NCBI RefSeq assembly: GCF_001436115.1
Contig: NZ_AYZQ01000001.1
Location: forward strand, 760,331 to 824,330
Length of the DNA stretch: 64,000 nt
Origin: Lacticaseibacillus brantae DSM 23927
GTDB lineage: Bacteria > Bacillota > Bacilli > Lactobacillales > Lactobacillaceae
Reading direction: 5' to 3'
A program made the position numbers and the translations under genes. Position 1 is the first letter of the stretch. The number at the start of each line of letters is the position of its first letter. Positions 28,992-38,555 of this stretch are shown here, piece by piece. The notes beneath the pieces were generated by a model, which saw only the letters and a program-made list of their open reading frames with translations, was not told the origin of the DNA and did not search any database.

Positions 28992-30110
28992 CTACTTTCT
29001 TTCTTCAATGTGAAAATGTCCGGTAGCATTGACTTCACGGACAATCGTTGGCAAATCGCCTATTATCTGAATATCGCCGATAAAGTGATTCCCTTCTGGA
29101 TAGAATGTGAATCGCCAATCGGGCTTAATCTGGACTTGGGTCATCACAGCATCGGCATCCCCTGGTAAGACTGGCAACATGACTCCAGGATTTTGAGGGC
29201 GGACAGTTGGTAATGGCCAGCCCAGAATGGCCCGTAAATGGAGTTCATAAATAGAGTAACCGGTAGTCGTCGTCATCAACATGCCATTAAAGGTAGGCAT
29301 GGGAATAATCCGATTGACGTACAAGGTCCCGCTTTGGTTGACCAGCAATTCCAGGCCAAAGACGCCGGTATAGTTGATGGCCTTGGCCAAGCTGGTCGCA
29401 ATCCGACTCACCTCGGCTTGAGTGGCCACACTGACCCGAGCAGGACTAATGTCCGCCCGGAGTTTTTGCCGATGCATATCTTGCTCAATCACTGGGAAAA
29501 CCTGAATGTCATCGCCTGCTTTAGCAGCAAAGACCGTTAATTGGACCGGATGATCTAGCCAAGCCTCGACGATGTACGGCCGCTCCTGCAAAAGCTGGCG
29601 AACCGCGTCAATATCAGACCACTGGGTCAGTTTGATTTGCTGGTCAGTCCCAAACCCTTTTTGCATCGGTTTGAGAATACAAGGAAAGCCAACTGAGTCC
29701 ACAGCTGACTCAATATCATTTTGGGTTAAGACCTGTGCATAAGGCAGGATGTTGAGGTTCTCATCCTCAAAAAAGACGCGTTCTAAATAACGATCTTGCG
29801 TCACACTCAATAAATCTGTTGTGGACGGGAGCTGAGCCGGTGTGGTCAGCGACTGCAATAAATCACCATCAACAAACTCATCGATGAACGTCACAATGGT
29901 ACTCAATTCTGCGACTTGCGCGAGGACAGCACCATTAGTCATTTCCCCAACCAGGGGAATGTCAGCGACTGTCAGGGCGATATCTGTTTGACTCGTCGCA
30001 AGAATGACGGTTTTGAAGCCTAAGGTGTGGGCGGTTTGCGCCAACATAAATGCACTCAAGCCGCCACCAATAATCCCTAACGTCGCGTCCGGCTTAATAA
30101 ACTGCGCCAT
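28992..30110 (-). CDS. purK: PurK-like ATP-grasp protein, probably altered in function
   Basis: 372 residues with the PurK layout: glycine-rich start [14 protein letters not shown] (11-24), ATP-grasp middle, and C-terminal domain. Key residues are lost. The ATP-loop normally reading GGYDGKGQ is KGFGTDQQ (151-158), and the metal-binding NEIAPRPHNSGH stretch reads [11 protein letters not shown] (266-276), with Arg267 in place of the metal-binding Glu; Glu254 is kept. PurK makes N5-carboxyaminoimidazole ribonucleotide and normally stands next to purE, which is absent here. A divergent paralogue or an enzyme of another ATP-grasp reaction is likely. The ATG follows GAGG. Confidence 0.7.
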   Translation of the reverse strand: MAQFIKPDATLGIIGGGLSAFMLAQTAHTLGFKTVILATSQTDIALTVADIPLVGEMTNGAVLAQVAELSTIVTFIDEFVDGDLLQSLTTPAQLPSTTDLLSVTQDRYLERVFFEDENLNILPYAQVLTQNDIESAVDSVGFPCILKPMQKGFGTDQQIKLTQWSDIDAVRQLLQERPYIVEAWLDHPVQLTVFAAKAGDDIQVFPVIEQDMHRQKLRADISPARVSVATQAEVSRIATSLAKAINYTGVFGLELLVNQSGTLYVNRIIPMPTFNGMLMTTTTGYSIYELHLRAILGWPLPTVRPQNPGVMLPVLPGDADAVMTQVQIKPDWRFTFYPEGNHFIGDIQIIGDLPTIVREVNATGHFHIEERK

Positions 30111-30130
30111 ACTGCATCCTCATTTCTTGA

Positions 30131-31453
30131 TTAGGATTTGCTCGATTCATTCAGCCCATCTGCTTCTTCCATTTCTGGCTGTGGGGTCTTTGAATTAAAG
30201 AGCCAGTTTAATAATACCGCACTCAGACTTGCCATGAGTATCCCTGAGCCAAATAATAATTGGATGGTTTTCGGTAAGAACTGCACAATTGACGGCTGCA
30301 CAGTAACCCCTAAGCCTAGGCCAATAGAAATGGCCGCGACCAGTAAATTCTTATCATCATGGAAATCAACTTGTTGCAACATCCGAATGCCCTGCACGGC
30401 AACCATGCCGAACATCACGAGCATGGCGCCTCCTAACACAGGTGCAGGAATAATCGTCGCTAAAGCGCCAATCTTAGGCAGTAACCCAAGAATAACCAAG
30501 AAAATCGCAGAAAAAATAACTGGCTTGCGGGTTTTGATTCCAGACAATTGCACTAAACCGACGTTTTGCGAGAAGGTCGTGTAAGGGAAGGTGTTGAACA
30601 AGCCACCGAGTAAGACAGCTAAACCTTCGGCACGATACCCCTTCTTTAAATCTTGTTCACCAATTTTACGTTCAACAATATCACCAAGGGCAAAGAAAAC
30701 CCCGGTACTTTCGACCATGGACACCAGTGAAATCAGAATCATGGTGGCAATGGAACTCCATTCAAAATGCGGGACACCAAAGTAAAATGGTGTCGGGATG
30801 TGGAACCAGCTTGCTTCAGCGACGGGAGCAAACGAGACTTGGCCAAAGAATCCGGCTAAGACTGTCCCGCCAACCAAACCAACTAGAATCGCAATTGACC
30901 GTAAAAAACCCCGGCCCCAGACATTGATGGCCAAAATCAAAAGGACGGTAAACGCACCTATTAACAGGTTCTGGAGGCTACCAAAGTTTTTGGCCGTCGT
31001 ACTGCCACCGCCAATATTCTGGAAAGCCACTGGAATCAAGCTCAACCCAATGACCGTGATCAAGGTCCCCGTCACCAACGGTGGAAAGAACCGCCGCAGC
31101 TTCGCAAAGGCACCCCCGATGAGGAAAACAAACAGACCAGCGGCAATAATTGCGCCGTACATGGTTTGAATGTCAAACTTTTGGCCAATCATAATCAGTG
31201 GCGCGACTGCCTGTACAGCGCAACCCAAGACCACTGGCAGGCCAATGCCAAAGAAACGATTGCTGAAGATTTGTAAGGCGGTCGCCACCCCACACATGAA
31301 AATATCAATAGAAACTAAGTAGGTCATCTGTTCTGTGTTGAAGCGCAATGCCGCGCCAATCAGAATTGGCACTAAGACAGAACCTGAATACATCGCCAAT
31401 AAGTGTTGCAGCCCTAAAACCGCCGCTTTAGGTGTACTAACTTCTGAATTCAA
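30131..31453 (-). CDS. pbuX: Xanthine permease, NCS2 (nucleobase:cation symporter-2) family
   Basis: 440 residues from the TTG at 31453, which follows AGGAGG by 9 bases; the frame is open further upstream but would overlap xpt. About 12-14 hydrophobic segments. NCS2 motifs: the N-terminal LGLQHLLAMYSG, the short beta segment with Gln-His, and FNTFPYTTFSQNVGLVQLSGI (substrate site Asn-x-x-x-TxxSQN). The 13-base gap to xpt, as in the Bacillus xpt-pbuX pair, makes xanthine the likely substrate. Confidence 0.92.
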   Translation of the reverse strand: MNSEVSTPKAAVLGLQHLLAMYSGSVLVPILIGAALRFNTEQMTYLVSIDIFMCGVATALQIFSNRFFGIGLPVVLGCAVQAVAPLIMIGQKFDIQTMYGAIIAAGLFVFLIGGAFAKLRRFFPPLVTGTLITVIGLSLIPVAFQNIGGGSTTAKNFGSLQNLLIGAFTVLLILAINVWGRGFLRSIAILVGLVGGTVLAGFFGQVSFAPVAEASWFHIPTPFYFGVPHFEWSSIATMILISLVSMVESTGVFFALGDIVERKIGEQDLKKGYRAEGLAVLLGGLFNTFPYTTFSQNVGLVQLSGIKTRKPVIFSAIFLVILGLLPKIGALATIIPAPVLGGAMLVMFGMVAVQGIRMLQQVDFHDDKNLLVAAISIGLGLGVTVQPSIVQFLPKTIQLLFGSGILMASLSAVLLNWLFNSKTPQPEMEEADGLNESSKS

Positions 31454-31466
31454 TATGTATGTCCTC

Positions 31467-32072
<606 letters not shown>

Positions 32073-32077
32073 TCATT

Positions 32078-32141
32078 AGCTTACCACAAACAACGGCCTG
32101 ACTCAACCGCTGCTCCGGCGATTATCTGGATTTTCCGAAAT
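32078..32141 (-). promoter_or_regulatory. Probable xpt operon promoter with PurBox-like sequence upstream
   Basis: Minus strand TTGAGT, 17-base spacer, TAAGCT (32078-32106). A PurBox-like stretch TTTTCCGAAATCT lies at 32129-32141 on the plus strand, and a closer match to the PurBox consensus (CCGAAC core) is at 32220-32233. PurR control is plausible but unproven, and the spacing of the two boxes is larger than the usual pair. Confidence 0.4.
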
Positions 32142-32155
32142 CTAAATTTGCGGAC

Positions 32156-32193
32156 AAAAAAAGGATTAAGCGCGATTTAACAGGGCTCAATCC
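32156..32193 (-). terminator. Terminator after the GH73 gene
   Basis: Minus strand 9-base stem GGATTGAGC / GCTTAATCC with a loop of about 12 bases and seven T. Confidence 0.75.
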
Positions 32194-32245
32194 AACAAGC
32201 TAGCAATTATAAGACACATGAAATGTTCGGTTTCTGCGGTTTAAA

Positions 32246-32854
32246 CTAGTCATATTGATCCAAATGGTACGTCTCCACCAGGTTAATCAGTTTAGCCGGG
32301 TAATCGGGATCAGTTGCGTAACCACTAGTAGCCAAGGCATGAGCGGCGGTTTGATAATCTTTGGCCGCAAGCACTGCCTGGTACTGTTTGGCGTTCCAAC
32401 TGGTCCCATTCACGAATAACAAGGCGTGGTCTTTCATTGAAGCTGCATCGTCGGCATATACGCGGAAACGCGCTTTAATCGTCACCCATTGGCCGTTAAC
32501 GTACTCCTTAGTCGTCATCTCTTTAGTGTTAGCCACTGAGTCCCCTTTGATGCCAAACAGGTTGTGGTACTCACTAGCCAAGGTACTCTTACCCCAGTCA
32601 CTTTCAAGAATGGCCTGCGCTAAAGTTACACTAGGAAGAATCCCATAAGCCGACTGCAGCCTTTTGGCATAAGGTGCGTGGGTCTTAATAAAATTTTCTT
32701 TTGCAGCAAGAACAGCAGCCTGTTCGGCTTTTTGTTCTTCAGCTTGTTCCTGCTGAGTTTGATTTTGATGTAAAACAATCCCGCCGCCGAGAATGAGGAC
32801 GGCTAAGATGACCCACAATTGCGTTGGGACGGTGTTCTTCTTTCTTCTGGCCAC
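32246..32854 (-). CDS. GH73 family glucosaminidase-like peptidoglycan hydrolase
   Basis: 202 residues. Single N-terminal membrane segment (about 12-28), a Gln/Glu/Ala-rich coiled linker (about 30-55), then a GH73 domain with SVTLAQAILESDWGKS (about 75-90, catalytic Glu in ILES), the HNLFGIKG motif and the FRVYADDAASMKDHA region. GH73 enzymes cleave the GlcNAc-MurNAc bond. It has no cell-wall binding repeats, so it acts anchored at the membrane. 15 bases upstream lies a gene of unknown function. Confidence 0.9.
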   Translation of the reverse strand: MARRKKNTVPTQLWVILAVLILGGGIVLHQNQTQQEQAEEQKAEQAAVLAAKENFIKTHAPYAKRLQSAYGILPSVTLAQAILESDWGKSTLASEYHNLFGIKGDSVANTKEMTTKEYVNGQWVTIKARFRVYADDAASMKDHALLFVNGTSWNAKQYQAVLAAKDYQTAAHALATSGYATDPDYPAKLINLVETYHLDQYD

Positions 32855-32869
32855 AAGATACCTCGCTTA

Positions 32870-33301
32870 TTATTGTTGATTTGCCCAGGTCAGCAAATCA
32901 AGTTGATGTGTTTCTAACTGGGTAGCCACACTTGCTGGGACTGCAAAATCTAAGACATCCAGTAAGCCGAGCACATACTCTAGGCGGACTTGTAAATGAA
33001 TTGTCTGCGTGCCAGCCTGATCAAGCTTCACAAACCGGGTCGATAATCCTGGTGACTGAAGCCAGACTTTTGCGACAGCCAATTTAGCTGCATTAAACGC
33101 TCGTGCGAGCCCAATGGCATCATCACTGAATTCTGGCACTAATTTCTGAACCAGCATCCATTCATAATCTGTTAGCATACTGCGTAATTGGCGCTTTTCA
33201 GCGTGCGATAAAGTCCCAGTGGTCGTGCGATTTTGTTGCCACTTGCGGATACGGATACCCGCAATTTGTTGAAGAAACTGAATTAGCATTTCATCATTCA
33301 T
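32870..33301 (-). CDS. Protein of unknown function, 143 residues
   Basis: ATG at 33301 after GAGGTGATTGTC; a GTG three codons earlier overlaps the ribosome site. All-helical, soluble, with a Trp/Arg-rich start (IRIRKWQQNR near 16-25) and two amphipathic helices in the C-terminal half. I do not recognise a family. It is co-transcribed with the GH73 gene, so a role in cell-wall metabolism is possible but not supported by any motif. Confidence 0.65.
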   Translation of the reverse strand: MNDEMLIQFLQQIAGIRIRKWQQNRTTTGTLSHAEKRQLRSMLTDYEWMLVQKLVPEFSDDAIGLARAFNAAKLAVAKVWLQSPGLSTRFVKLDQAGTQTIHLQVRLEYVLGLLDVLDFAVPASVATQLETHQLDLLTWANQQ

Positions 33302-33424
33302 GACAATCACCTCAAGTCCATTGTAGCAATTTTGGCAGTGAATGACTCAATTTTCCGCCCAATGAATGCGCTTGAGTAGTCAACATGTTACCATGGCATT
33401 AAGTCAATTGAAAGAAGGGTCCTT

Positions 33425-34396
33425 ATGTCTCAATACCGTTTTGGAATTGTTGGGCTTGGGCGCATTGCGCACTCCTTTGCCAAAGCCTTCCCAAAAGATC
33501 AACAACTCGTTGCCGCAGCCGCGCGCGATTTACCACGTGCACAAGCATTTGCCGAGCAATATCAGCTTCCAAAAGCTTACGGCAGCTATGACGAAATGTT
33601 TGCCGATCCGGACATCGATGCAGTTTACATTGCGACACCGCATAATTTTCACTATGCCCAAATTAAAGCCGCCCTACTGGCTGGCAAGCATGTGCTGGCC
33701 GAGAAGTCCATCACCTTAAATCTTGGGGAACTAGACGACCTCATTGCCATTGCGCACGAGCGTAATCTCATTTTGATGGAAGCCCAAACAATCTACCACA
33801 TGCCACTCTACCCGGCCTTGATGGAGAAAGCCAAAACCTTGGGCCAACTCAAAACAATCCAAGTCAGCTTCGGATCATATGCACCTAACCGGCCTGATGA
33901 CCGACTACTAAATCCTAATTTAGCAGGTGGCGCACTGCTTGACATCGGAGTCTATGCGTTGAGTTTTGCGCGGCGCTTCATGACGGCCACACCAAAGTTA
34001 GTGGCGACTGAGATGACGAAAACCACCACCGGTGTGGACGGACAATCGAGCTTCTTGCTGACTGATGAACATCACGAACAAGTCACTGTGGCGTTAAACC
34101 TCCAAGCCAAAATGCCAAAGCAAGGTATCGTCGCCTACGAAGAAGGCTTTTTCACCGTAGATCAATATCCTCGCAGTCAGAATGCCACTTTCTTCACGCC
34201 AGATTTAACGCCTGACCTCATCGAAGCTGGTCAAACGTCTCAAGCCTTAGCCTATGAGGTTGATGATTTTGCCCAAGCTATTGCGACCGGCAATAATCCA
34301 ACCCTGGCTTGGACCCGCGATGTGATGACCATTATGACGCAAGCACGCCAACGTTGGGGTTTCAACTATCCAAACGAGACAATGTTTGACGTTTAA
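33425..34396 (+). CDS. Gfo/Idh/MocA family oxidoreductase (second copy)
   Basis: 323 residues. GIVGLGRIAHS at residues 7-17, and the catalytic-Lys motif reads EKSITLN where the other copy in this window has EKPLVTH; EKA/EKS-type variants are common in the dihydrodiol-dehydrogenase branch. GGALLDIGVYALSFARRF marks the second domain. Substrate unknown. ATG after AAAGAAGGGTCCTT. Its 3' end overlaps the convergent GNAT gene by 35 bases. Confidence 0.9.
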   Translation: MSQYRFGIVGLGRIAHSFAKAFPKDQQLVAAAARDLPRAQAFAEQYQLPKAYGSYDEMFADPDIDAVYIATPHNFHYAQIKAALLAGKHVLAEKSITLNLGELDDLIAIAHERNLILMEAQTIYHMPLYPALMEKAKTLGQLKTIQVSFGSYAPNRPDDRLLNPNLAGGALLDIGVYALSFARRFMTATPKLVATEMTKTTTGVDGQSSFLLTDEHHEQVTVALNLQAKMPKQGIVAYEEGFFTVDQYPRSQNATFFTPDLTPDLIEAGQTSQALAYEVDDFAQAIATGNNPTLAWTRDVMTIMTQARQRWGFNYPNETMFDV

Positions 34397-34829
34397 ACAC
34401 CACCATATCTTGAAGGTGAACCCCATCGACAACGATGGGAGCCGGATAGTCAAGGAAGAAACCCTTAATGATATGGTCAAACCGGAACCCATTCTTGAGA
34501 TAAAAGGCAATGTTGCCGATATCGGCATCGCCAGTCCCCACAACCATTGTGGCATAACGGTCACTCAGCCGTTGCAGAAAATACTGCAACGCTTGGGTGG
34601 CTATTTGTTTGCGGCGCATTGAGGGGATGACAGCCAGATTCTTGAGCTCAACAGTTTTGTTGCCGCCTGGAATAAACAATAAGGCAATGACCGCCACACC
34701 ATCGAGCCAGCCAATGTAAAGCTCTCCCTGCTCAAAGTACGCTGCTACTTTAGCGGGATCATCATCGGCGAGAGCTAGCAAGGGCAAGAAAGGTGCGCGT
34801 TCTGCAGCTTGAATCAGTTGGAATTTCAT
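34362..34829 (-). CDS. GNAT family N-acetyltransferase
   Basis: 155 residues from the second of two adjacent ATGs after AGGAGGT. Motif A, the acetyl-CoA pyrophosphate loop, is seen at NLAVIPSMRRKQIATQALQYF (V-x-x-x-x-R/Q-x-x-x-A), and a late Y-x-K-NGF segment (IAFYLKNGFRFD) typical of the family's last strand. Acceptor unknown. It ends inside the convergent oxidoreductase gene. Confidence 0.85.
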   Translation of the reverse strand: MKFQLIQAAERAPFLPLLALADDDPAKVAAYFEQGELYIGWLDGVAVIALLFIPGGNKTVELKNLAVIPSMRRKQIATQALQYFLQRLSDRYATMVVGTGDADIGNIAFYLKNGFRFDHIIKGFFLDYPAPIVVDGVHLQDMVVFKRQTLSRLDS

Positions 34830-34846
34830 CATACCTCCTAAGGGAC

Positions 34847-34883
34847 AAAAAAAGCTGCGACCTACCCCTAAGGGTAAATCGCA
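34847..34883 (-). terminator. Terminator after the cold shock gene
   Basis: Minus strand stem GCTGCGAttTACCC / GGGTAggTCGCAGC, 4-base loop, seven T. Confidence 0.88.
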
Positions 34884-34929
34884 GCCTCTATTGATTGAAA
34901 GAATCAATCTAAGCCGTTTAAGCTGTTAA

Positions 34930-35130
34930 TTAGTCTTTGTTGACGTTAACTGCTTGAGGGCCGCGGTCGCTTTCTTCGATATCAAAAGTTACGGCTTGGC
35001 CTTCTTCGAGGGTCTTGTAACCGTCGCCTTGGATAGCTGAGAAATGTACGAATACATCGCTACCATCTTCGCGAGTGATGAAGCCATAACCTTTTTCTGC
35101 GTTAAACCATTTAACTGTACCGTGTTCCAT
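34930..35130 (-). CDS. csp: Cold shock protein, CspA family
   Basis: 66 residues, from the ATG at 35130 after AAGGAGG. RNP1 motif KGYGFI (about 13-18) and RNP2 motif VFVHF (about 26-30) are intact. Such proteins bind single-stranded nucleic acids and melt RNA structure. A consensus promoter lies 115-140 bases upstream, leaving a long structured leader as in other csp genes. Confidence 0.95.
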   Translation of the reverse strand: MEHGTVKWFNAEKGYGFITREDGSDVFVHFSAIQGDGYKTLEEGQAVTFDIEESDRGPQAVNVNKD

Positions 35131-35273
35131 AGAGAACATCCTCCTTGCGCACAAAGCGCGTTTTAATAGTGCATTTTCTGTTTGGCGCAAATGGAAGAAG
35201 TCCGAGGAACATTGCAACCATGGCCGTTCAAAAAGTACATTGTTAGTGTATCATCTAAATCAAACTTTTACAA
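35131..35273 (-). promoter_or_regulatory. csp promoter and 5' leader with alternative hairpins
   Basis: Promoter TTGTAA, 17-base spacer, TACACT on the minus strand (35245-35273), giving a leader of about 108 bases. A short local hairpin GCGC-TTTGT-GCGC (35147-35159) sits just before the ribosome site. The same 3' arm plus AAG of the ribosome site (35144-35150) can instead pair with TTTGCGC at 35185-35191. The two pairings exclude each other. Confidence 0.55.
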
Positions 35274-35370
35274 GCCCTGGGCTCCTATTATTTGAAATCG
35301 TTTTCCAATCAGCTTTATCTAGCATTCTGACTGGCTTTACGCTAGGATAAACTAAAGAAAGGAGTCCGCC

Positions 35371-36003
35371 ATGAAACGCATTTTACTTTTTATTACCCTT
35401 GCCGTTGCGCTAGTCGGCTGCTCAGCTGGTGAAAGCCAACAAAAACAGGTGAATACCACTGCTAGCGATGTCATCACGGCCACGAAAGCGGCAAGTTCTG
35501 CCCTGACGACCATTAATGAAACCACGACATCCCTGCCTAGTGAGTTCCAACGTGCTACCGAAAAATCGGCCACCCCTTTGACAGCGGACTCTAAACCCAT
35601 CAAACCATTATTAGCCAAGCGGGAACAAGCTTATCAGCGCTTAATTGATATTCAAAGCCAATTAAACCAAGCTGCTGGGACCCTGTCAAAAGCCAAGAAT
35701 CAGGCCAATGGCCAGTTACCTCAAACCGAATTAACAACCCTGCTCGCCAGTTTAAAGTTGATTCAACTGGATCATAAGACCCTGTTATCCTACTATGATG
35801 AAGTGACTACCGCCGAAACAACCCTGTTTGACGGCGTGAAAGCTGAAGACGATTCTAAAACCATCAACAGCGACCTAGTCGCTCTGAACCAATATGCCAG
35901 TACTCTTGGTCAACAGATTGATATTAGTTTAGCCAATCTCGATGCCGCCGCTGCCAATGCCAAAAAGCTGACAAAAGCCATCGCCAATAGTACCGATCAA
36001 TAA
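35371..36003 (+). CDS. Putative cell-wall-associated lipoprotein, YkyA-like
   Basis: 210 residues. Lipobox LVGC with the modified cysteine at residue 17, then a Thr/Ser-rich linker and a helical coiled-coil domain. The pattern of a repeated AKREQAYQRLIDIQ helix followed by a YYDEVTTAETTLF segment resembles the YkyA family of cell-wall-binding lipoproteins; I hold this with moderate confidence. ATG after AAGAAAGGAG. Monocistronic. Confidence 0.65.
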   Translation: MKRILLFITLAVALVGCSAGESQQKQVNTTASDVITATKAASSALTTINETTTSLPSEFQRATEKSATPLTADSKPIKPLLAKREQAYQRLIDIQSQLNQAAGTLSKAKNQANGQLPQTELTTLLASLKLIQLDHKTLLSYYDEVTTAETTLFDGVKAEDDSKTINSDLVALNQYASTLGQQIDISLANLDAAAANAKKLTKAIANSTDQ

Positions 36004-36049
36004 AGACGGGTGCCTCGATAAATTTTCGAGGACCACCCGTCTTTTTTTT
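36004..36049 (+). terminator. Terminator after the YkyA-like gene
   Basis: AGACGGGTG / CACCCGTCT-type stem with inner CTCGA / TCGAG and a T8 tract. Confidence 0.88.
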
Positions 36050-36061
36050 GGCACTAAAGCC

Positions 36062-36661
36062 CTAACGTTTAAAGCGAATTAGTGCCTGGCCCAGGATTGG
36101 CGTAATAATCCCAGCTGACACAACCTCAACAATCGCATTCCCCAGAATCAAACCAATCAGCAACACAAAAAACGTCTCGGATGTTGACCCAGCAATGACT
36201 TGAGTCGAATGCCCCATGTACATGCTCCAAGTGAAAAGCACAAAGCCAGCCGTATTAGTCATTGCCCCTAATATGCCAGCAACACTCATTTTGACAGTAC
36301 CCCACACGCCGGTCCGCATTTGCTTGGCAATTTGGTTAAAAATTAAGCCCGCCACCAGACCAACCAAGATGCGAGGAATAATTGCGATGAGCGGATTACG
36401 AAACAGCAGAATCGTTAACGGATCGGTCGCCATGGTGTACGCCCGAATGAGGGAACTCACACCCCACACGCCACCCAGAAACATTCCTTCCTTGGTCCCG
36501 AGGATGATGGCCCCCAGAATCACAGTGAGATGAACCGTGGTGATAGCTGGCAATCCAGGAATCGTAATATTGCCAAAAAACGGTATGAAACTTTGCAAAA
36601 TGATGATTGCACTGAGAATACCCAAGACGCTGATTTCATAGGCAGAACTACGTTTATTCAT
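36062..36661 (-). CDS. ECF transporter S component (vitamin-binding subunit)
   Basis: 199 residues from the ATG at 36661 after AGAAGGAG. Six hydrophobic segments, an Ala/Gly-rich first helix for contact with EcfT, and the pattern ITTVHLTVILGAIILGTKEG then RNPLIAIIPRILVGLVAGL, which is typical of the group that includes pantothenate (PanT)-like and other S components. No EcfA/EcfT gene is adjacent, as expected for group II ECF systems sharing one energising module. The vitamin cannot be assigned, since no biosynthetic gene or riboswitch lies alongside. Confidence 0.82.
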   Translation of the reverse strand: MNKRSSAYEISVLGILSAIIILQSFIPFFGNITIPGLPAITTVHLTVILGAIILGTKEGMFLGGVWGVSSLIRAYTMATDPLTILLFRNPLIAIIPRILVGLVAGLIFNQIAKQMRTGVWGTVKMSVAGILGAMTNTAGFVLFTWSMYMGHSTQVIAGSTSETFFVLLIGLILGNAIVEVVSAGIITPILGQALIRFKR

Positions 36662-36716
36662 AGCCGCACTCCTTCTCTTAGTGCCTACATTGTAGCATCT
36701 AAATTCATTAGTGCAC

Positions 36717-36760
36717 AAAAAAGGAACCGATGCACCCTGCACTGAGAGTGGCTCGGTTCC
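36717..36760 (-). terminator. Terminator after the ABC exporter pair
   Basis: Minus strand stem GGAACCGA / TCGGTTCC around a loop of about 20 bases, then TTTTTTG. Confidence 0.8.
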
Positions 36761-36771
36761 AAAGAATTTGG

Positions 36772-38553
36772 TTAGTCAAAAACCATTTGATTATGATACA
36801 GCTCGGCATAGAAGCCGTCTTCTGCCAACAGTTGTTGATGAGTTCCCTGTTCGATAATATCGCCGTCTTTGAGAACGACAATTTTATCGGCATTCAAGAT
36901 GGTCTTCAATCGGTGAGCAATCACGAAACTAGTCCGGCCCTGAATCACGTTATCCATGGCTTTTTGAATTTTGGCTTCAGTGACAGTATCAACGTTTGAG
37001 GTGGCTTCATCCAGAATCAGCAGATTCGGGTTAGTGATGATGGTCCGCGCAATTGACATCAGTTGCTTCTGACCAGCGGAGAAGATCGAGTTCTCATCAC
37101 TGATTGGTGTCTGATAGCCTTCTTCCAAACTCATAATGAAATCGTGAATATTGGCTTGCTTGGCCGCATCAATCATCTCGTCGTCAGTGGCATCGGGTTT
37201 CCCAAATTTAATATTGTCCGCAATAGTACCTGAGAATAATTGTGGATCCTGAAGGACGATGCCAACATGCCGCCGCAATTCATCTAACTTGAACTCGCGA
37301 ACATCGGTGCCATCAAAGGTGATCGCCCCACTATCGACATCGTAGAATCGATTAAGCAAATTCATAACCGTTGTTTTACCTGAGCCTGTAGGTCCAACCA
37401 AAGCCACCATTTCACCTTTATCCACTTCGATATTGACGCCGTGCAAAATTTCCTTACCAGGTAGGTAACTGAAATGCACGTCGTCCAAGAGGATTTTGGA
37501 TTTCAACCCGTCCAACGTTTTGCCATCAGCTGGATCAACTTCGTCAGGTTGCTCGCGGACCTCATTAATCCGCCGTGCACCTGTGATTGCCAATTGAATC
37601 ATATTATACAGCGAGGTCAACGATGTGATGGGCTGGTAGTATTGTTGCGCATATTGGACAAAGACCACAACCAATCCCAGTCCGGCAGCTTGAGATAAGG
37701 ATCCGTGCAAGACTAACCAAGAGCCAAAGAAAATCACAATCGCCGTGTTTAATAGCGAGAGGCCTTGAAGTAGTGGATTCAAAATCCCAGACCAGATTTG
37801 GCCGCGAAGTGCTGACTGACGCACACGCTGATTATAGCCTTCAAAGCCTTTAATCGAGTCTGCTTGCAGGCCATTGGTAATAATGATTTTCTGACCGGTA
37901 ATCTGCTCGTTAATGTACCCATTCAAAGCCCCAATGTCATCCTGTTGCCGATCAACTGAACGACCGGCTTGTTGAATGACGATGGCAGAGAGAATCAAGG
38001 CCACTGGTGTGGAAGCCATGGTGACCCAAGCTAATTCGACATTTTGATTGAACATCATGATGACAATTCCGATGAACTGGGCAATACTCATGATGATTTC
38101 AAACAATGCCTGGTTCATGGCATTGAAAATATTATCGAGGTCAGACGTGTACCGAGCGAGAATATCGCCATCAGAGTGCTGATCAAAATAACTGACCTGC
38201 ATGCGTTGCATCTTCCGGAACAGGCCGATCCGCATGGTCCCAGTCGACTTACCGGAAACTTGCGACAACAATAACGAAGAAATCAACATTGTTGCGGCAT
38301 TGCCTAAATAGAGCAGGACGAAGATGACCATGGTGTGATTGAAAGCATCAAAGCTAGCGGCTTTCCGGGTCATTGGGTTCATCCATTTGCCCAAATATTC
38401 AGCTAATTGTTGAATCGCCTTCCCCATATACGTTGGGGCCTTCACAGAGAAATACGTGGCAAACCCTAATAAAACAAAAACCGTCAAAAAAGTGAGCCAA
38501 TACCGCTTTAGATAGTGCCAATAGAATTTCCCAGCATTCTTTAAGTCTTTCAT
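36772..38553 (-). CDS. ABC exporter half-transporter, LmrD/BmrD-like (canonical catalytic site)
   Basis: 593 residues: six-helix type I exporter domain (about 20-320) and a nucleotide-binding domain with Walker A GPTGSGKTT, signature FSAGQKQL and Walker B LILDEATSNVD, which carries the catalytic Glu. The signature has Ala for the first Gly of SGGQ. Together with the upstream half it forms a heterodimer of the LmrCD/BmrCD multidrug or peptide exporter type. Two bases separate the genes. No LmrR-like regulator is near. Confidence 0.9.
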   Translation of the reverse strand: MKDLKNAGKFYWHYLKRYWLTFLTVFVLLGFATYFSVKAPTYMGKAIQQLAEYLGKWMNPMTRKAASFDAFNHTMVIFVLLYLGNAATMLISSLLLSQVSGKSTGTMRIGLFRKMQRMQVSYFDQHSDGDILARYTSDLDNIFNAMNQALFEIIMSIAQFIGIVIMMFNQNVELAWVTMASTPVALILSAIVIQQAGRSVDRQQDDIGALNGYINEQITGQKIIITNGLQADSIKGFEGYNQRVRQSALRGQIWSGILNPLLQGLSLLNTAIVIFFGSWLVLHGSLSQAAGLGLVVVFVQYAQQYYQPITSLTSLYNMIQLAITGARRINEVREQPDEVDPADGKTLDGLKSKILLDDVHFSYLPGKEILHGVNIEVDKGEMVALVGPTGSGKTTVMNLLNRFYDVDSGAITFDGTDVREFKLDELRRHVGIVLQDPQLFSGTIADNIKFGKPDATDDEMIDAAKQANIHDFIMSLEEGYQTPISDENSIFSAGQKQLMSIARTIITNPNLLILDEATSNVDTVTEAKIQKAMDNVIQGRTSFVIAHRLKTILNADKIVVLKDGDIIEQGTHQQLLAEDGFYAELYHNQMVFD

Positions 38554-38555
38554 GG

